Of a stretch of DNA of 34,423 nt, positions 7,249 to 14,172 are shown piece by piece. The DNA comes from Rhodovulum sulfidophilum (lineage in GTDB: Bacteria; Pseudomonadota; Alphaproteobacteria; Rhodobacterales; Rhodobacteraceae): contig QFPW01000028.1 of the NCBI GenBank assembly GCA_003241785.1, positions 1 to 34,423 on the forward strand. The letters are read 5' to 3'. A model generated the notes under the pieces. It was not told where the DNA came from, did not search any database, and worked only from the letters and a program-made list of their open reading frames with translations. Position 1 is the stretch's first letter, and the number at the start of each line of letters is the position of its first letter. Made by a program: the position numbers and the translations under genes.

Positions 7249-8568
7249 TCAGTTGGTGACGACCTGCTCGGCCTCGGCCTCGGTCCGGATCGGGACGTTC
7301 GCCTCCTTGGCGTAGGCCTCCGACGAGGCTTCGATGATCGGGCGCAGCAGCGCCCAGTCCGGCGCGATCCAGTCGGAGACGACGTTCCACTTCTCGCCGT
7401 CCCATTGCTGGAACGTGACGTAGCCGTCGCCCTCGTGGTTGTCCCAGGTGACGTTGATCGAGTGGAACAGGTTCTCGGCGCCGAGCTCCTTCACCCGCTC
7501 GGGAGAAAGCTGGAGATGCTCGAAGCCCCAGCGGACCTCGTCGCCGGTGAGCGTGCGCTGGCCGAACCTCTCCTGCGCGATCCGGATCGCCTCGACGTTC
7601 AGGATGCCGTTGACGATGCCGAGGTTGTGGTAGACCGAGCCGATGCGCGCCGGGTCGGAGAGATTGCCCTCGCCCTTGTCATAGACCTGCGAGATGATCT
7701 CCTTCAGCACCGGGTATTCCTGGCCCGAGGCCTGGGTGGTGATCGCGGTATAGCCGATCGCCGCCTCACCGGCCGGGCGCACGTCCTCCTCGGAGTTGGA
7801 CCAGACATTGCCGATGATGTGGTCGGCGGGAAAGCCGTTGCGCTCCGCCGTGGTGAGCGCCACGGGGTTCATGACGCCCCAGCCGCGCAGCACGACGTAG
7901 TCGGGCCGCTCGCGCCGGATGGTCAGCCACTGGGCCTGCTGCTCGTTGCCGGGATGCGGGACCTCGATCTGGACGAGCTCGAAGCCGTATTTCTCGGCCA
8001 GGAGCTCGTAGATCGGGATCGTCTCCTTGCCATAGGGCGAACCGTGGTAGAGCACGACGATCTTCTTGCCCTTGAGGGCCTCGTGCCCGCCTTCCTTGTC
8101 CGCGATGTAGTTGATGATCCCCGAGGTCTCCGAATAGGGGTTCAGCAGGAGCGGGAAGACATAGGGAAAGACGCGGCCGTCCGTCGTGTCGGTGCGGCCG
8201 TGGTTGATGGTGATGAGCGGGGTCTTGTCGGCCGTGACGCCGTCGATCATCGCATAGGCGATGCCGACCGAGAGCGGGTTCCAGGCGGCGATGCCGGGCT
8301 CGGACTTGAAGCGCTGGTAGACCTCGACGCCCTTCTCGACCTCGTATTCGGTCTCGCCCTCGGACCAGGTCAGCTTGACGCCGTTCACGCCGCCGTCGCG
8401 GTCGTTGATCAGCGTCATGTAGTCGATGAACCCGCCGAAGAAACCGGTGCCGCCGGCGGCGTAGGGGCCGACGCGGTAGGACTGCAGCGGGAAAAACTGC
8501 TCGTCCGCCAGCGCGGGCGTCGCGGCCGCGACCGTCGCGAGGACGGCGAGATGCTTGAGGAAGGACAT
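7249..8568 (-). CDS. Periplasmic substrate-binding protein of a Liv/HAAT-type ABC transporter
   Basis: The 439-residue product has a clear signal peptide (MSFLKHLAVLATVAAATPALA, cleavage after residue 21) and a type I periplasmic binding fold. Segments such as GGFIDYMTLINDRDGGVNGVKLTWSEGETEYEVEKGVEVYQRF and GKKIVVLYHGSPYGKETIPIYELLAEKYGFELVQIEVPHPG match the two-lobe Peripla_BP_6 family. It is longer than LivJ/LivK (about 370 residues), which suggests a divergent subfamily with inserted loops, so ligand choice need not be an amino acid. It is preceded by livM with a 21-base gap holding AGGAGCGAAC as ribosome binding site. I infer an organosulfur ligand from the operon, not from visible pocket residues. 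Confidence 0.9.
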   Translation of the reverse strand: MSFLKHLAVLATVAAATPALADEQFFPLQSYRVGPYAAGGTGFFGGFIDYMTLINDRDGGVNGVKLTWSEGETEYEVEKGVEVYQRFKSEPGIAAWNPLSVGIAYAMIDGVTADKTPLITINHGRTDTTDGRVFPYVFPLLLNPYSETSGIINYIADKEGGHEALKGKKIVVLYHGSPYGKETIPIYELLAEKYGFELVQIEVPHPGNEQQAQWLTIRRERPDYVVLRGWGVMNPVALTTAERNGFPADHIIGNVWSNSEEDVRPAGEAAIGYTAITTQASGQEYPVLKEIISQVYDKGEGNLSDPARIGSVYHNLGIVNGILNVEAIRIAQERFGQRTLTGDEVRWGFEHLQLSPERVKELGAENLFHSINVTWDNHEGDGYVTFQQWDGEKWNVVSDWIAPDWALLRPIIEASSEAYAKEANVPIRTEAEAEQVVTN

Positions 8569-8589
8569 GTTCGCTCCTGTGGGATGAGG

Positions 8590-9633
8590 TCAGTCGCGGC
8601 GCGCGGCGATCCCGATCCGGGTGGTGACCCGGCTCAGCAGCGCGGAAAGCCCGTTGGGCTCGGCCACGAGGAAGAGGATGATGGTCGCGCCCATCACGAT
8701 GCGTTCGATCAGCTTGACCGCGCCGGCGTCGATGGCGCCGTCGAAGGCGAAGGCGGAGACCCGGGCCAGCGCCAGCGGGAAGATCACCATCAGCGCCGCG
8801 CCGAGGAAGGCGCCCCGGATCGTCGCGAGGCCGCCGATGATGATGATGAAGAGGATCTGGAACGAGCGGTCGAGGTTGAAGCCGGCGGGCTCGACCGTGC
8901 GCAGGTAGGTATAGGCCCAGAGGACGCCCGCGACCCCGATGATCGCCGAGCTCAGGGCGAAGGTGGCGAGCTTGGTCGCCGGCACCGGGATGCCGATCAC
9001 CTTCGCCGCCGTTTCATTGTCGCGCACCGCGATCAGGTTGATGCCCTGGGGGCCGGTGGTGACGCGGTGGACGAGGAAGGTGATCAGGACGACCACCGTC
9101 AGCGAGAAGACGTAGCGCCCCATCATGCCGTCGAACGACAGCCCGAGGACCTCGATCCGGGGCGCCGAGATCACCCCCGAGGCGCTGTAGTTCGAGAACC
9201 AGCCGAACTTGGTCAGCGCCCATTGCACGAAGAACTGCGCCGCGAGCGTCGAGACGGCGAGGTAGAAGCCGCGCAGCCGGATGCTCGGCAGGCCGAACAC
9301 GAGCCCGATCGCGCCCGAGACCACCGCCGCGAGCAGCATGGCCGCTGGCAAGCCTATCCCGAGACGGAGCTGGAAATTGTAGGCGGCGAAGGCCCCCACC
9401 GCCATGAAAGCCGCCGAGCCGAGCGAGAGCTGGCCGGCGTATCCGGTCAGCAGGTTCAGCCCGAGCCCCGCGAGCGACAGCGCGAGAAAGGGCAGGAGCA
9501 TCGCCTCGATGAGATAGGGCGTGGCGAGCAGGGGCACCGCGCCATAGGCCAGCGCCAGCAGGAGGGGGACCGACCAGTTGATCGGCTGGCCGGGACGCCG
9601 CGCGGCGAGAGGGGTATCCGCCTCGAGGGCCAT
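8590..9633 (-). CDS. livM: ABC transporter permease, LivM family
   Basis: A 347-residue inner-membrane permease with about nine hydrophobic segments. The family motif LLTGYAGQLSLGSAAFMAVGAFAAY lies near residues 60-85, and the EAA-like loop follows later (GIPVPATKLATFALSSAIIGVAGVLWAY). It would form a heterodimer with LivH. The start ATG lies one base after the livH stop and has GAGAGG inside the end of livH, so translation is coupled. A hydrophilic, slightly extended N-terminus (EADTPLAARRPGQP) precedes the first membrane helix, as is common in LivM. Confidence 0.93.
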   Translation of the reverse strand: MALEADTPLAARRPGQPINWSVPLLLALAYGAVPLLATPYLIEAMLLPFLALSLAGLGLNLLTGYAGQLSLGSAAFMAVGAFAAYNFQLRLGIGLPAAMLLAAVVSGAIGLVFGLPSIRLRGFYLAVSTLAAQFFVQWALTKFGWFSNYSASGVISAPRIEVLGLSFDGMMGRYVFSLTVVVLITFLVHRVTTGPQGINLIAVRDNETAAKVIGIPVPATKLATFALSSAIIGVAGVLWAYTYLRTVEPAGFNLDRSFQILFIIIIGGLATIRGAFLGAALMVIFPLALARVSAFAFDGAIDAGAVKLIERIVMGATIILFLVAEPNGLSALLSRVTTRIGIAARRD

Positions 9634-9634
9634 C

Positions 9635-10531
9635 TCAGTACCTCTCCACGAGCTTCTGGCCGAAAAGCCCCGAGGGCCGGACGAGCAGCACCACCAGCGC
9701 CACGGCGTAGGCGAACCAGCTCTCGATCCCGCCCCCGACGAAGGGGCCGAGATAGACCTCGGCCAGTTTCTCGGTGGCGCCGATGATGAGCCCGGCCACG
9801 ATCGCCCCGAGCACCGAGTCGAAGCCGCCGAGGACCAGCACGGGCAGGGCCTTCAGGACGATCAGCGACAGGCTGAACTGCACCCCGAGGCGCGCGCCCC
9901 ACAGGAGCCCCGCGACCAGCGCGACGAAGCCCGCCGCCGTCCAGACCGTGCCCCAGACCCGATCGAGCCGCAGCCCGACCGCCAGCGCCGCGAACTGGTC
10001 GTCCGCGACGGCGCGGAAGGCGAGGCCCGCGCGGGTAAGGCCGAAGAAGGCCGTCAGCGCCGCGACCATCGCCGCCGCGATCCCCGCCGCGACCAGATCG
10101 AAGGTCGAGATGAAGATGCCGCCGACCTCGAAGGGCGCGTTCGAGATGCCGAGATCGAGCCGGTGCACCTGCGTGCCCCAGACCAGCTGCGCGACCCCCT
10201 CGATCACGTAGGAGAGCCCGAGCGTCGCCATGAACAGCACCATCGGCGAGCGGTTGGCGAGCGGGCGCAGCACGGTGCGCTCGATGGCGAAGCCGAGCGC
10301 CGTCATCGCCATCAGGGTGACCACGAGGGCGGCGGCGAAGGGAAACCCGCGCTCGACGAGGCTGACGAAGGTCAGCGCCGCGAAGAGCACCATGGCGCCC
10401 TGCGCGAAGTTCAGGATGCCGGAGGTCTTGTAGATCAGCACGAAGCCGATCGCGACCATCGCGTACATGACGCCCGAGAGCAGCCCGCTGACCACGACCT
10501 CGATGAGGAAGAGGAAGTCGTACCAGTCCAT
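9635..10531 (-). CDS. livH: ABC transporter permease, LivH family
   Basis: The 298-residue inner-membrane permease has the LivH hallmarks: GVMYAMVAIGFVLIYKTSGILNFAQGAMVLFAAL near residues 20-52 and VLGGFDSVLGAIVAGLIIGATEKLAE in the C-terminal third. About eight hydrophobic helices can be picked out. Its start overlaps the livG stop by one base (TGATG), and livM follows after one base, so livG-livH-livM is a tightly coupled block. It pairs with LivM to form the channel served by the binding protein downstream. Confidence 0.94.
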   Translation of the reverse strand: MDWYDFLFLIEVVVSGLLSGVMYAMVAIGFVLIYKTSGILNFAQGAMVLFAALTFVSLVERGFPFAAALVVTLMAMTALGFAIERTVLRPLANRSPMVLFMATLGLSYVIEGVAQLVWGTQVHRLDLGISNAPFEVGGIFISTFDLVAAGIAAAMVAALTAFFGLTRAGLAFRAVADDQFAALAVGLRLDRVWGTVWTAAGFVALVAGLLWGARLGVQFSLSLIVLKALPVLVLGGFDSVLGAIVAGLIIGATEKLAEVYLGPFVGGGIESWFAYAVALVVLLVRPSGLFGQKLVERY

Positions 10532-11331
10532 CAGGCGGCCTCCGCGCCCAGATAGGCCCGGATGACCTCGGGGTCGCGCTGGACCTCGGCGGGCGTGCCA
10601 TCGGCGATCAGCACGCCGTGATCCAGCACCGCCACGCGGTCCGAAAGCCGCATCACGAGGCCGATGTCGTGCTCGATCAGGATGATGGCGACGTCGAGAT
10701 GGGCCCGCGCGGTCAGGATCTTCTGCGCCATAAGCGCCTTCTCGGCTCCGGTCAGCCCGGCCATCGGCTCGTCGAGGAGCAGGATGCGCGGCTCGGCGAT
10801 CAGCGCGCGGGCGAGCTCGACCTGCTTGCGCAGGCCGTAGGACAGGCCGTCGACCTTGCGTTCGAGGATCTCGGTCAGGCCGAACAGGGCCGCGGCGCGC
10901 TCGACCGCCGCGCGTTCCTCGGCCCGTTCCGTCCGGGCGGGGGGCAGGGCGAGAAGGTTCGCGAGCACGCCGCTCGTCCGGCGGAACACCAGGCCCGACG
11001 CGATGTTCTGCGCGACCGTGAGCCCCGGAAACAGCGCGAGGTTCTGGAAGGTCCGCGCCAGTCCCAGCCGCGCGAGGGCGCGCGGCGCGACATGGTCGAG
11101 CCGCTGGCCGTTGATCACGATATGCCCGGACCGCGCGCGATAGAGCCCACAGATCACGTTGACCAGCGAGGACTTTCCCGCGCCGTTCGGCCCGATGATC
11201 GCCCGGATCTCCTTCGGCTTCACGTCGAAGCTCACGTTGTCGAGCGCCGTGATGCCTCCGAACTCCAGGACTATGTTCTCCATGGCCAGCGCGGATACGT
11301 GGCCGGCACGCGGTTCGGGTCGCTCACCCAT
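10531..11331 (-). CDS. livG: ABC transporter ATP-binding protein, LivG family; first gene of the organosulfur operon
   Basis: The 266-residue ATPase has Walker A GPNGAGKS, a signature read as LSYGLRKQVELARAL (LSYG in place of LSGG, usual for LivG), Walker B ILLLDEPMAGL and the C-terminal motif HDIGLVMRLSDRVAVLDHG. I placed the start at the ATG at 11331 because GGCGGAG lies about 10 bases before it. A later ATG at 11283 (just before ENIVLEFGG) would give a 250-residue protein closer to typical LivG and cannot be excluded. The gene opens the minus-strand operon that ends at 966. Its promoter should lie in the region shared with the divergent metal-repressor gene. Confidence 0.92.
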   Translation of the reverse strand: MGERPEPRAGHVSALAMENIVLEFGGITALDNVSFDVKPKEIRAIIGPNGAGKSSLVNVICGLYRARSGHIVINGQRLDHVAPRALARLGLARTFQNLALFPGLTVAQNIASGLVFRRTSGVLANLLALPPARTERAEERAAVERAAALFGLTEILERKVDGLSYGLRKQVELARALIAEPRILLLDEPMAGLTGAEKALMAQKILTARAHLDVAIILIEHDIGLVMRLSDRVAVLDHGVLIADGTPAEVQRDPEVIRAYLGAEAA

Positions 11332-11650
11332 CGTCGAAAAACTCCGCCAGGAAGGCGTGCCGGGCCGGATCCGAGAATCAAACACGACATCATCTGTAGA
11401 CTTTTACATGTTGCTCAGCTTCGCCGGCCATTCCAAAGATCGGCCCGATCGGGAAAGGAAATTCTCCGGAGGCGCCGGGCAACCACCGGGATCTTCTCCC
11501 ACGCGCGTTTCGAGCCGTCCTTCGCCGGAAGGTTGTGCCGAGACTTCCCGGCATATTCCGGGGCCGCGCTCCGGACGGTCGTCGCGCCGCGGCGGAGGGG
11601 ACGCGACGACCGGACCGCGGGGCGCCCGGCCTCCGCGCCGCGCCTTGCCA
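11332..11650. other. Divergent intergenic region between livG and the metal-responsive repressor
   Basis: No credible gene is seen here. The part next to livG is more AT-rich (around 11380-11412, including TGTAGACTTTTACATG) and is the best place for the minus-strand operon promoter. It contains only a weak TGTA/TACA repeat and no convincing CysB or Cbl-type site that I can name. The part nearer 11650 is GC-rich and would hold the promoter for the repressor and exporter genes. Confidence 0.4.
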
Positions 11651-11669
11651 TATCCCCCCTGGGGGGATA
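11651..11669. promoter_or_regulatory. CsoR/RcnR-type operator: TATCCCCCC-T-GGGGGGATA
   Basis: TATCCCCCC at 11651-11659 and GGGGGGATA at 11661-11669 are perfect 9-bp arms around one base. C/G tracts flanked by AT bases in a palindrome are the known recognition pattern of the DUF156 metal repressors (CsoR, RcnR, InrS, NreA types). It ends 10 bases before the ATG of exactly such a repressor, so the G-tract may also serve as part of its ribosome binding site. Function is inferred, but the match of site type to regulator family is strong. Confidence 0.82.
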
Positions 11670-11679
11670 GTGTTGCTAC

Positions 11680-11937
11680 ATGTCAGAGACGCACAGGCAC
11701 GCGACCCACCCGATGCTGGTCAATCGGCTGAGACGCGCCGAGGGGCACCTGCGCCATGTCATCGAAATGATCGAGCGCGGCGAGCCCTGCCTCGACGTCG
11801 CCCGGCAGCTGAGCGCGGTGGAGAGCGCGGTGACGGCGGCGAAGCGGGTCCTGATCCACGATCACATCGACAACTGCCTCGAACAGGGCGCGGACGCGGT
11901 CCTCGCCGAGATGAAGGCGCTGACGAAACTGCTGTGA
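11680..11937 (+). CDS. Metal-sensing repressor of the CsoR/RcnR/FrmR (DUF156) family, NreA-like
   Basis: An 85-residue all-helical repressor that releases DNA when it binds metal. Cys37, His62 and Cys66 show the Cys-x(24)-His-x(3)-Cys spacing of CsoR and InrS. An N-terminal His cluster (His5, His7, His10) resembles nickel-responsive members such as RcnR and InrS. The core motif RLRRAEGHLRHVIEMIERGEPC is typical. The gene lies right behind a family-type operator and 6 bases ahead of an MFS exporter with a His-rich tail, so autoregulated control of metal efflux is the natural reading. Nickel (or cobalt) is favoured by the exporter type; copper(I) is possible from the Cys-His-Cys set. A formaldehyde sensor (FrmR) is unlikely because no formaldehyde dehydrogenase is nearby. 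Confidence 0.9.
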   Translation: MSETHRHATHPMLVNRLRRAEGHLRHVIEMIERGEPCLDVARQLSAVESAVTAAKRVLIHDHIDNCLEQGADAVLAEMKALTKLL

Positions 11938-11943
11938 GGTCCC

Positions 11944-13251
11944 ATGCTCGGCGTTTTGCGTGACCGAACCTATCGCCACCTTTTCGCCGCGCAGGTCGTG
12001 GCGCTGGTCGGCACCGGGCTGATGACCGTGGCGCTCGGCCTGCTCGCCTATGACATCGCGGGCGCCGACGCCGGCGCGGTGCTGGGTACGGCGCTCGCGA
12101 TCAAGATGGTCGCCTATGTCGGCGTGGCGCCCGTGGCGCAGGCGCTGGCCGACCGGCTGCCCCGGCGCTCGGTGCTGGTGGCGCTCGACCTCCTCCGCGC
12201 CTCGGTCGCGCTCTGCCTGCCGTTCGTCGACGCGGTCTGGCAGATCTACCTGCTGATCTTCGTGCTCCAGGCCGCCTCGGCGGGGTTCACGCCGACCTTC
12301 CAGGCGGTCATCCCGGACATCCTGCCGGACGAGGCGGAATACACCAGGGCGCTCTCGCTCTCGCGGCTCGCCTATGACACGGAAAGCCTGATCTCGCCGA
12401 TGCTCGCGGCGGCGCTCCTGAGCGTGATGAGCTTCCACGATCTTTTCGCCGGAACGGTCCTGGGCTTCCTCGCCTCCGCCGCGCTGGTGGTGAGCGTCGC
12501 CATACCGACGCCGACGCCGGGCCCCCGGCGCGGGATCTGGGACCGCACCACGCGGGGCCTGCGCCTCTATCTCGCGACGCCGCGGCTGCGCGGGCTGCTC
12601 GCCATCAATCTCGCGGTCGCGGCGGCGGGGGCCATGGTGATCGTCAACACCGTCGTGCTCGTGAAGGCCCGGCTCGGACTCGGCGAGGCCGAGGTCGCTT
12701 GGGCGCTCGCGGCCTTCGGGGCTGGCTCGATGCTCGCGGCGCTCGCCCTGCCGGGGCTGCTCGACAAGCTGCCCGACCGCCCGGTGATGGTCGCGGGCGC
12801 CGCCGTGCTCGTGGTCGGGACCGCCATCGGCGCGCTGATCCCGGGCTACGCGGGGCTGCTCCCGCTCTGGATCGCGATCGGCTTCGGCTATGGCGCGGCG
12901 CAGACGCCCTCGGGGCGGCTGCTGCGCCGCTCCGCCCACGCCGAGGATCGCCCGGCGGTCTTCGCGGCGCAGTTCGCGCTGTCGCACGCCTGCTGGCTCG
13001 TCTGCTATCCGCTCGCCGGCTGGTTCGGCGCCGCCTTCGGGCTCGGGCCCGCCTTCGTCGCCATGTCGCTCGTCGGCCTTCTCGGCGTGATCCTCGCGCT
13101 CCGGCTCTGGCCGGCCGGCGACCCTTCGGAGGTCGCGCACGACCATCCCGATCTCGCGCCGAACCACCCGCATCTGCGCGCCCACGCCGGGGCGGGGCGC
13201 CACCACCACGTCCTGATCGTCGACGACCTACACCCGCGCTGGCAGGGCTGA
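11944..13251 (+). CDS. nreB: MFS metal exporter with His-rich C-terminal tail, NreB-like (probable nickel efflux)
   Basis: A 435-residue major facilitator protein with about 12 membrane helices, starting LRDRTYRHLFAAQVVALVGTGL and carrying the loop motif ADRLPRRSVLVALD between helices 2 and 3. The last roughly 37 residues form a soluble tail with nine histidines, including HDHPD, NHPHLRAH and RHHH. NreB of Achromobacter/Cupriavidus is an MFS nickel exporter with such a tail, and its operon carries a DUF156-type regulator, as here. The start follows the repressor stop by 6 bases, so both are controlled by the G-tract operator. Nickel is the best guess; cobalt or another divalent metal is possible. 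The gene converges on the matR-like gene 47 bases away. Confidence 0.85.
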   Translation: MLGVLRDRTYRHLFAAQVVALVGTGLMTVALGLLAYDIAGADAGAVLGTALAIKMVAYVGVAPVAQALADRLPRRSVLVALDLLRASVALCLPFVDAVWQIYLLIFVLQAASAGFTPTFQAVIPDILPDEAEYTRALSLSRLAYDTESLISPMLAAALLSVMSFHDLFAGTVLGFLASAALVVSVAIPTPTPGPRRGIWDRTTRGLRLYLATPRLRGLLAINLAVAAAGAMVIVNTVVLVKARLGLGEAEVAWALAAFGAGSMLAALALPGLLDKLPDRPVMVAGAAVLVVGTAIGALIPGYAGLLPLWIAIGFGYGAAQTPSGRLLRRSAHAEDRPAVFAAQFALSHACWLVCYPLAGWFGAAFGLGPAFVAMSLVGLLGVILALRLWPAGDPSEVAHDHPDLAPNHPHLRAHAGAGRHHHVLIVDDLHPRWQG

Positions 13252-13298
13252 CCGCGCCGATCGGCCGGGGCGCGAGGTCCGCGCATCCGCCGGATCGC

Positions 13299-13994
13299 TC
13301 AGGACCGGCGCTGGTCCTGGCGCAGCGCGGCGAGCAGATCGTGAAAGCGATCGCCCTGGATCACCACGTGATCGCGCATCGCCTCGGCGGCGGCGGCGTC
13401 GTCGCCCGCGCGGATGGCCGCGACCACGGCGTCGTGCTCCGCGAAGGAGCGGGCCATGCGGTTGCGCACCTGGAGCTGCATGCGCCGGTAGGGTTGCAGC
13501 ATGGCATGCAGCCGCGACGCCTCCCGCGCGAGGAAGGCGTTGTGCGTCGCGAGGTAGATCCGCGCGTGAAACTCCGAATTCGCCGCGTAATAGGCGTCGA
13601 TGTCGCCGGCCTCGGCGAGCCGGCGGCAATCCTCGTGCGCTAGTTCGAGCCCGGTCATCTCGGTGTCGGTGATGCGCCGCGCCGCGAGGCTCGCGCAGAG
13701 CGCCTCGAGCTCGGCCATCACCTCGAACCGCTCGGCGAGCTCCTCGACGCTCCATTCCGAGACGAAGGTGCCGCGCTTGGCGGCCACCCGGACCAGACCC
13801 GAGGCCTCCAGCTGCTGCAGCGCCTCCCGGATCGGCGTGCGCGAGCAGTCGAATTCGCGCGCGAGCGCTTCGGGATCGATCCGCGCCCCCGGCGGATAGC
13901 GGCCATCGACGATGGCATTCTCCAGCGCTTCCCTGATCCGCGCCGTGGTCGGGATCGTCCTCACCGCGTCCACTCCAGGCTGCGACTGCCTCAT
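13299..13994 (-). CDS. matR: GntR/FCD-family regulator of malonate metabolism, MatR-like
   Basis: A 231-residue regulator: an N-terminal winged helix (IREALENAIVDGRYPPGARIDPEALAREFDCSRTPIREALQQLEASGLV, about residues 20-68) and a C-terminal FCD effector domain with the metal-site residues typical of the family (Asp/His in YYAANSEFHARIYLATHN and the later AEHDAVVAAI). It is divergent from matC with a palindromic site between. Such FCD regulators repress mat genes and respond to malonate or malonyl-CoA. The ATG at 13994 is chosen for length, although its ribosome binding site is poor. A GTG at about 13964, with GGAG 8 bases ahead, is a good alternative. The name rests on context as much as on sequence. 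Confidence 0.82.
   Translation of the reverse strand: MRQSQPGVDAVRTIPTTARIREALENAIVDGRYPPGARIDPEALAREFDCSRTPIREALQQLEASGLVRVAAKRGTFVSEWSVEELAERFEVMAELEALCASLAARRITDTEMTGLELAHEDCRRLAEAGDIDAYYAANSEFHARIYLATHNAFLAREASRLHAMLQPYRRMQLQVRNRMARSFAEHDAVVAAIRAGDDAAAAEAMRDHVVIQGDRFHDLLAALRQDQRRS
13300..13319 (+). terminator. Hairpin at the convergent end of nreB-like and matR-like genes
   Basis: CAGGACC (13300-13306) and GGTCCTG (13313-13319) form a perfect 7-bp stem with a 6-base loop. It overlaps the last codons of the matR-like gene and lies 48 bases after the nreB-like stop. No clear T-run follows on either strand, so a terminator role is only possible. Confidence 0.3.
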
Positions 13995-14030
13995 CCATAG
14001 CGCGATGCGGAGAAGGCATCCATACCGCTC

Positions 14031-14045
14031 GTTGTTATATACAAC
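14031..14045. promoter_or_regulatory. Probable MatR operator: GTTGT-TATAT-ACAAC
   Basis: GTTGT (14031-14035) and ACAAC (14041-14045) are perfect arms around TATAT, an AT-rich island in a GC-rich intergenic region between the divergent matR-like and matC genes. The TTGT...ACAA form is typical of GntR/FCD operators, and MatR of Rhizobium is reported to bind an inverted repeat of this sort between its gene and the mat operon. The site would overlap promoter elements for one or both directions. Confidence 0.7.
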
Positions 14046-14172
14046 ACGATTGCTCAGGCGTATATCAATCGAAGTCTGGCATGGGAGGATTCGCGAAGCG
14101 CCGCGACTGGACCCTCCCCACAGCCCCCGCCGGGGGCGCACAAAAAACGAAGCCAACGGAGGATCCACCCGC

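Noticed and set aside
7405..9786. A 793-codon plus-strand frame opposite the binding protein and livM
   Set aside because: It is an antisense frame rich in Arg, Asp and Gly; both minus-strand genes underneath are well-supported families with signal peptide or membrane helices.
11395..11416. Weak TGTA/TACA repeat as a sulfur-regulator site for the livG operon
   Set aside because: Four-base arms are too short to claim, and I could not match the region to a known CysB or Cbl site.
11683..13209. A 508-codon open frame on the minus strand opposite the nreB-like gene
   Set aside because: Its translation is Arg/Glu/Gly/His-rich with no family resemblance, and it mirrors a clear 12-helix MFS protein on the plus strand; it is a GC-driven antisense frame.
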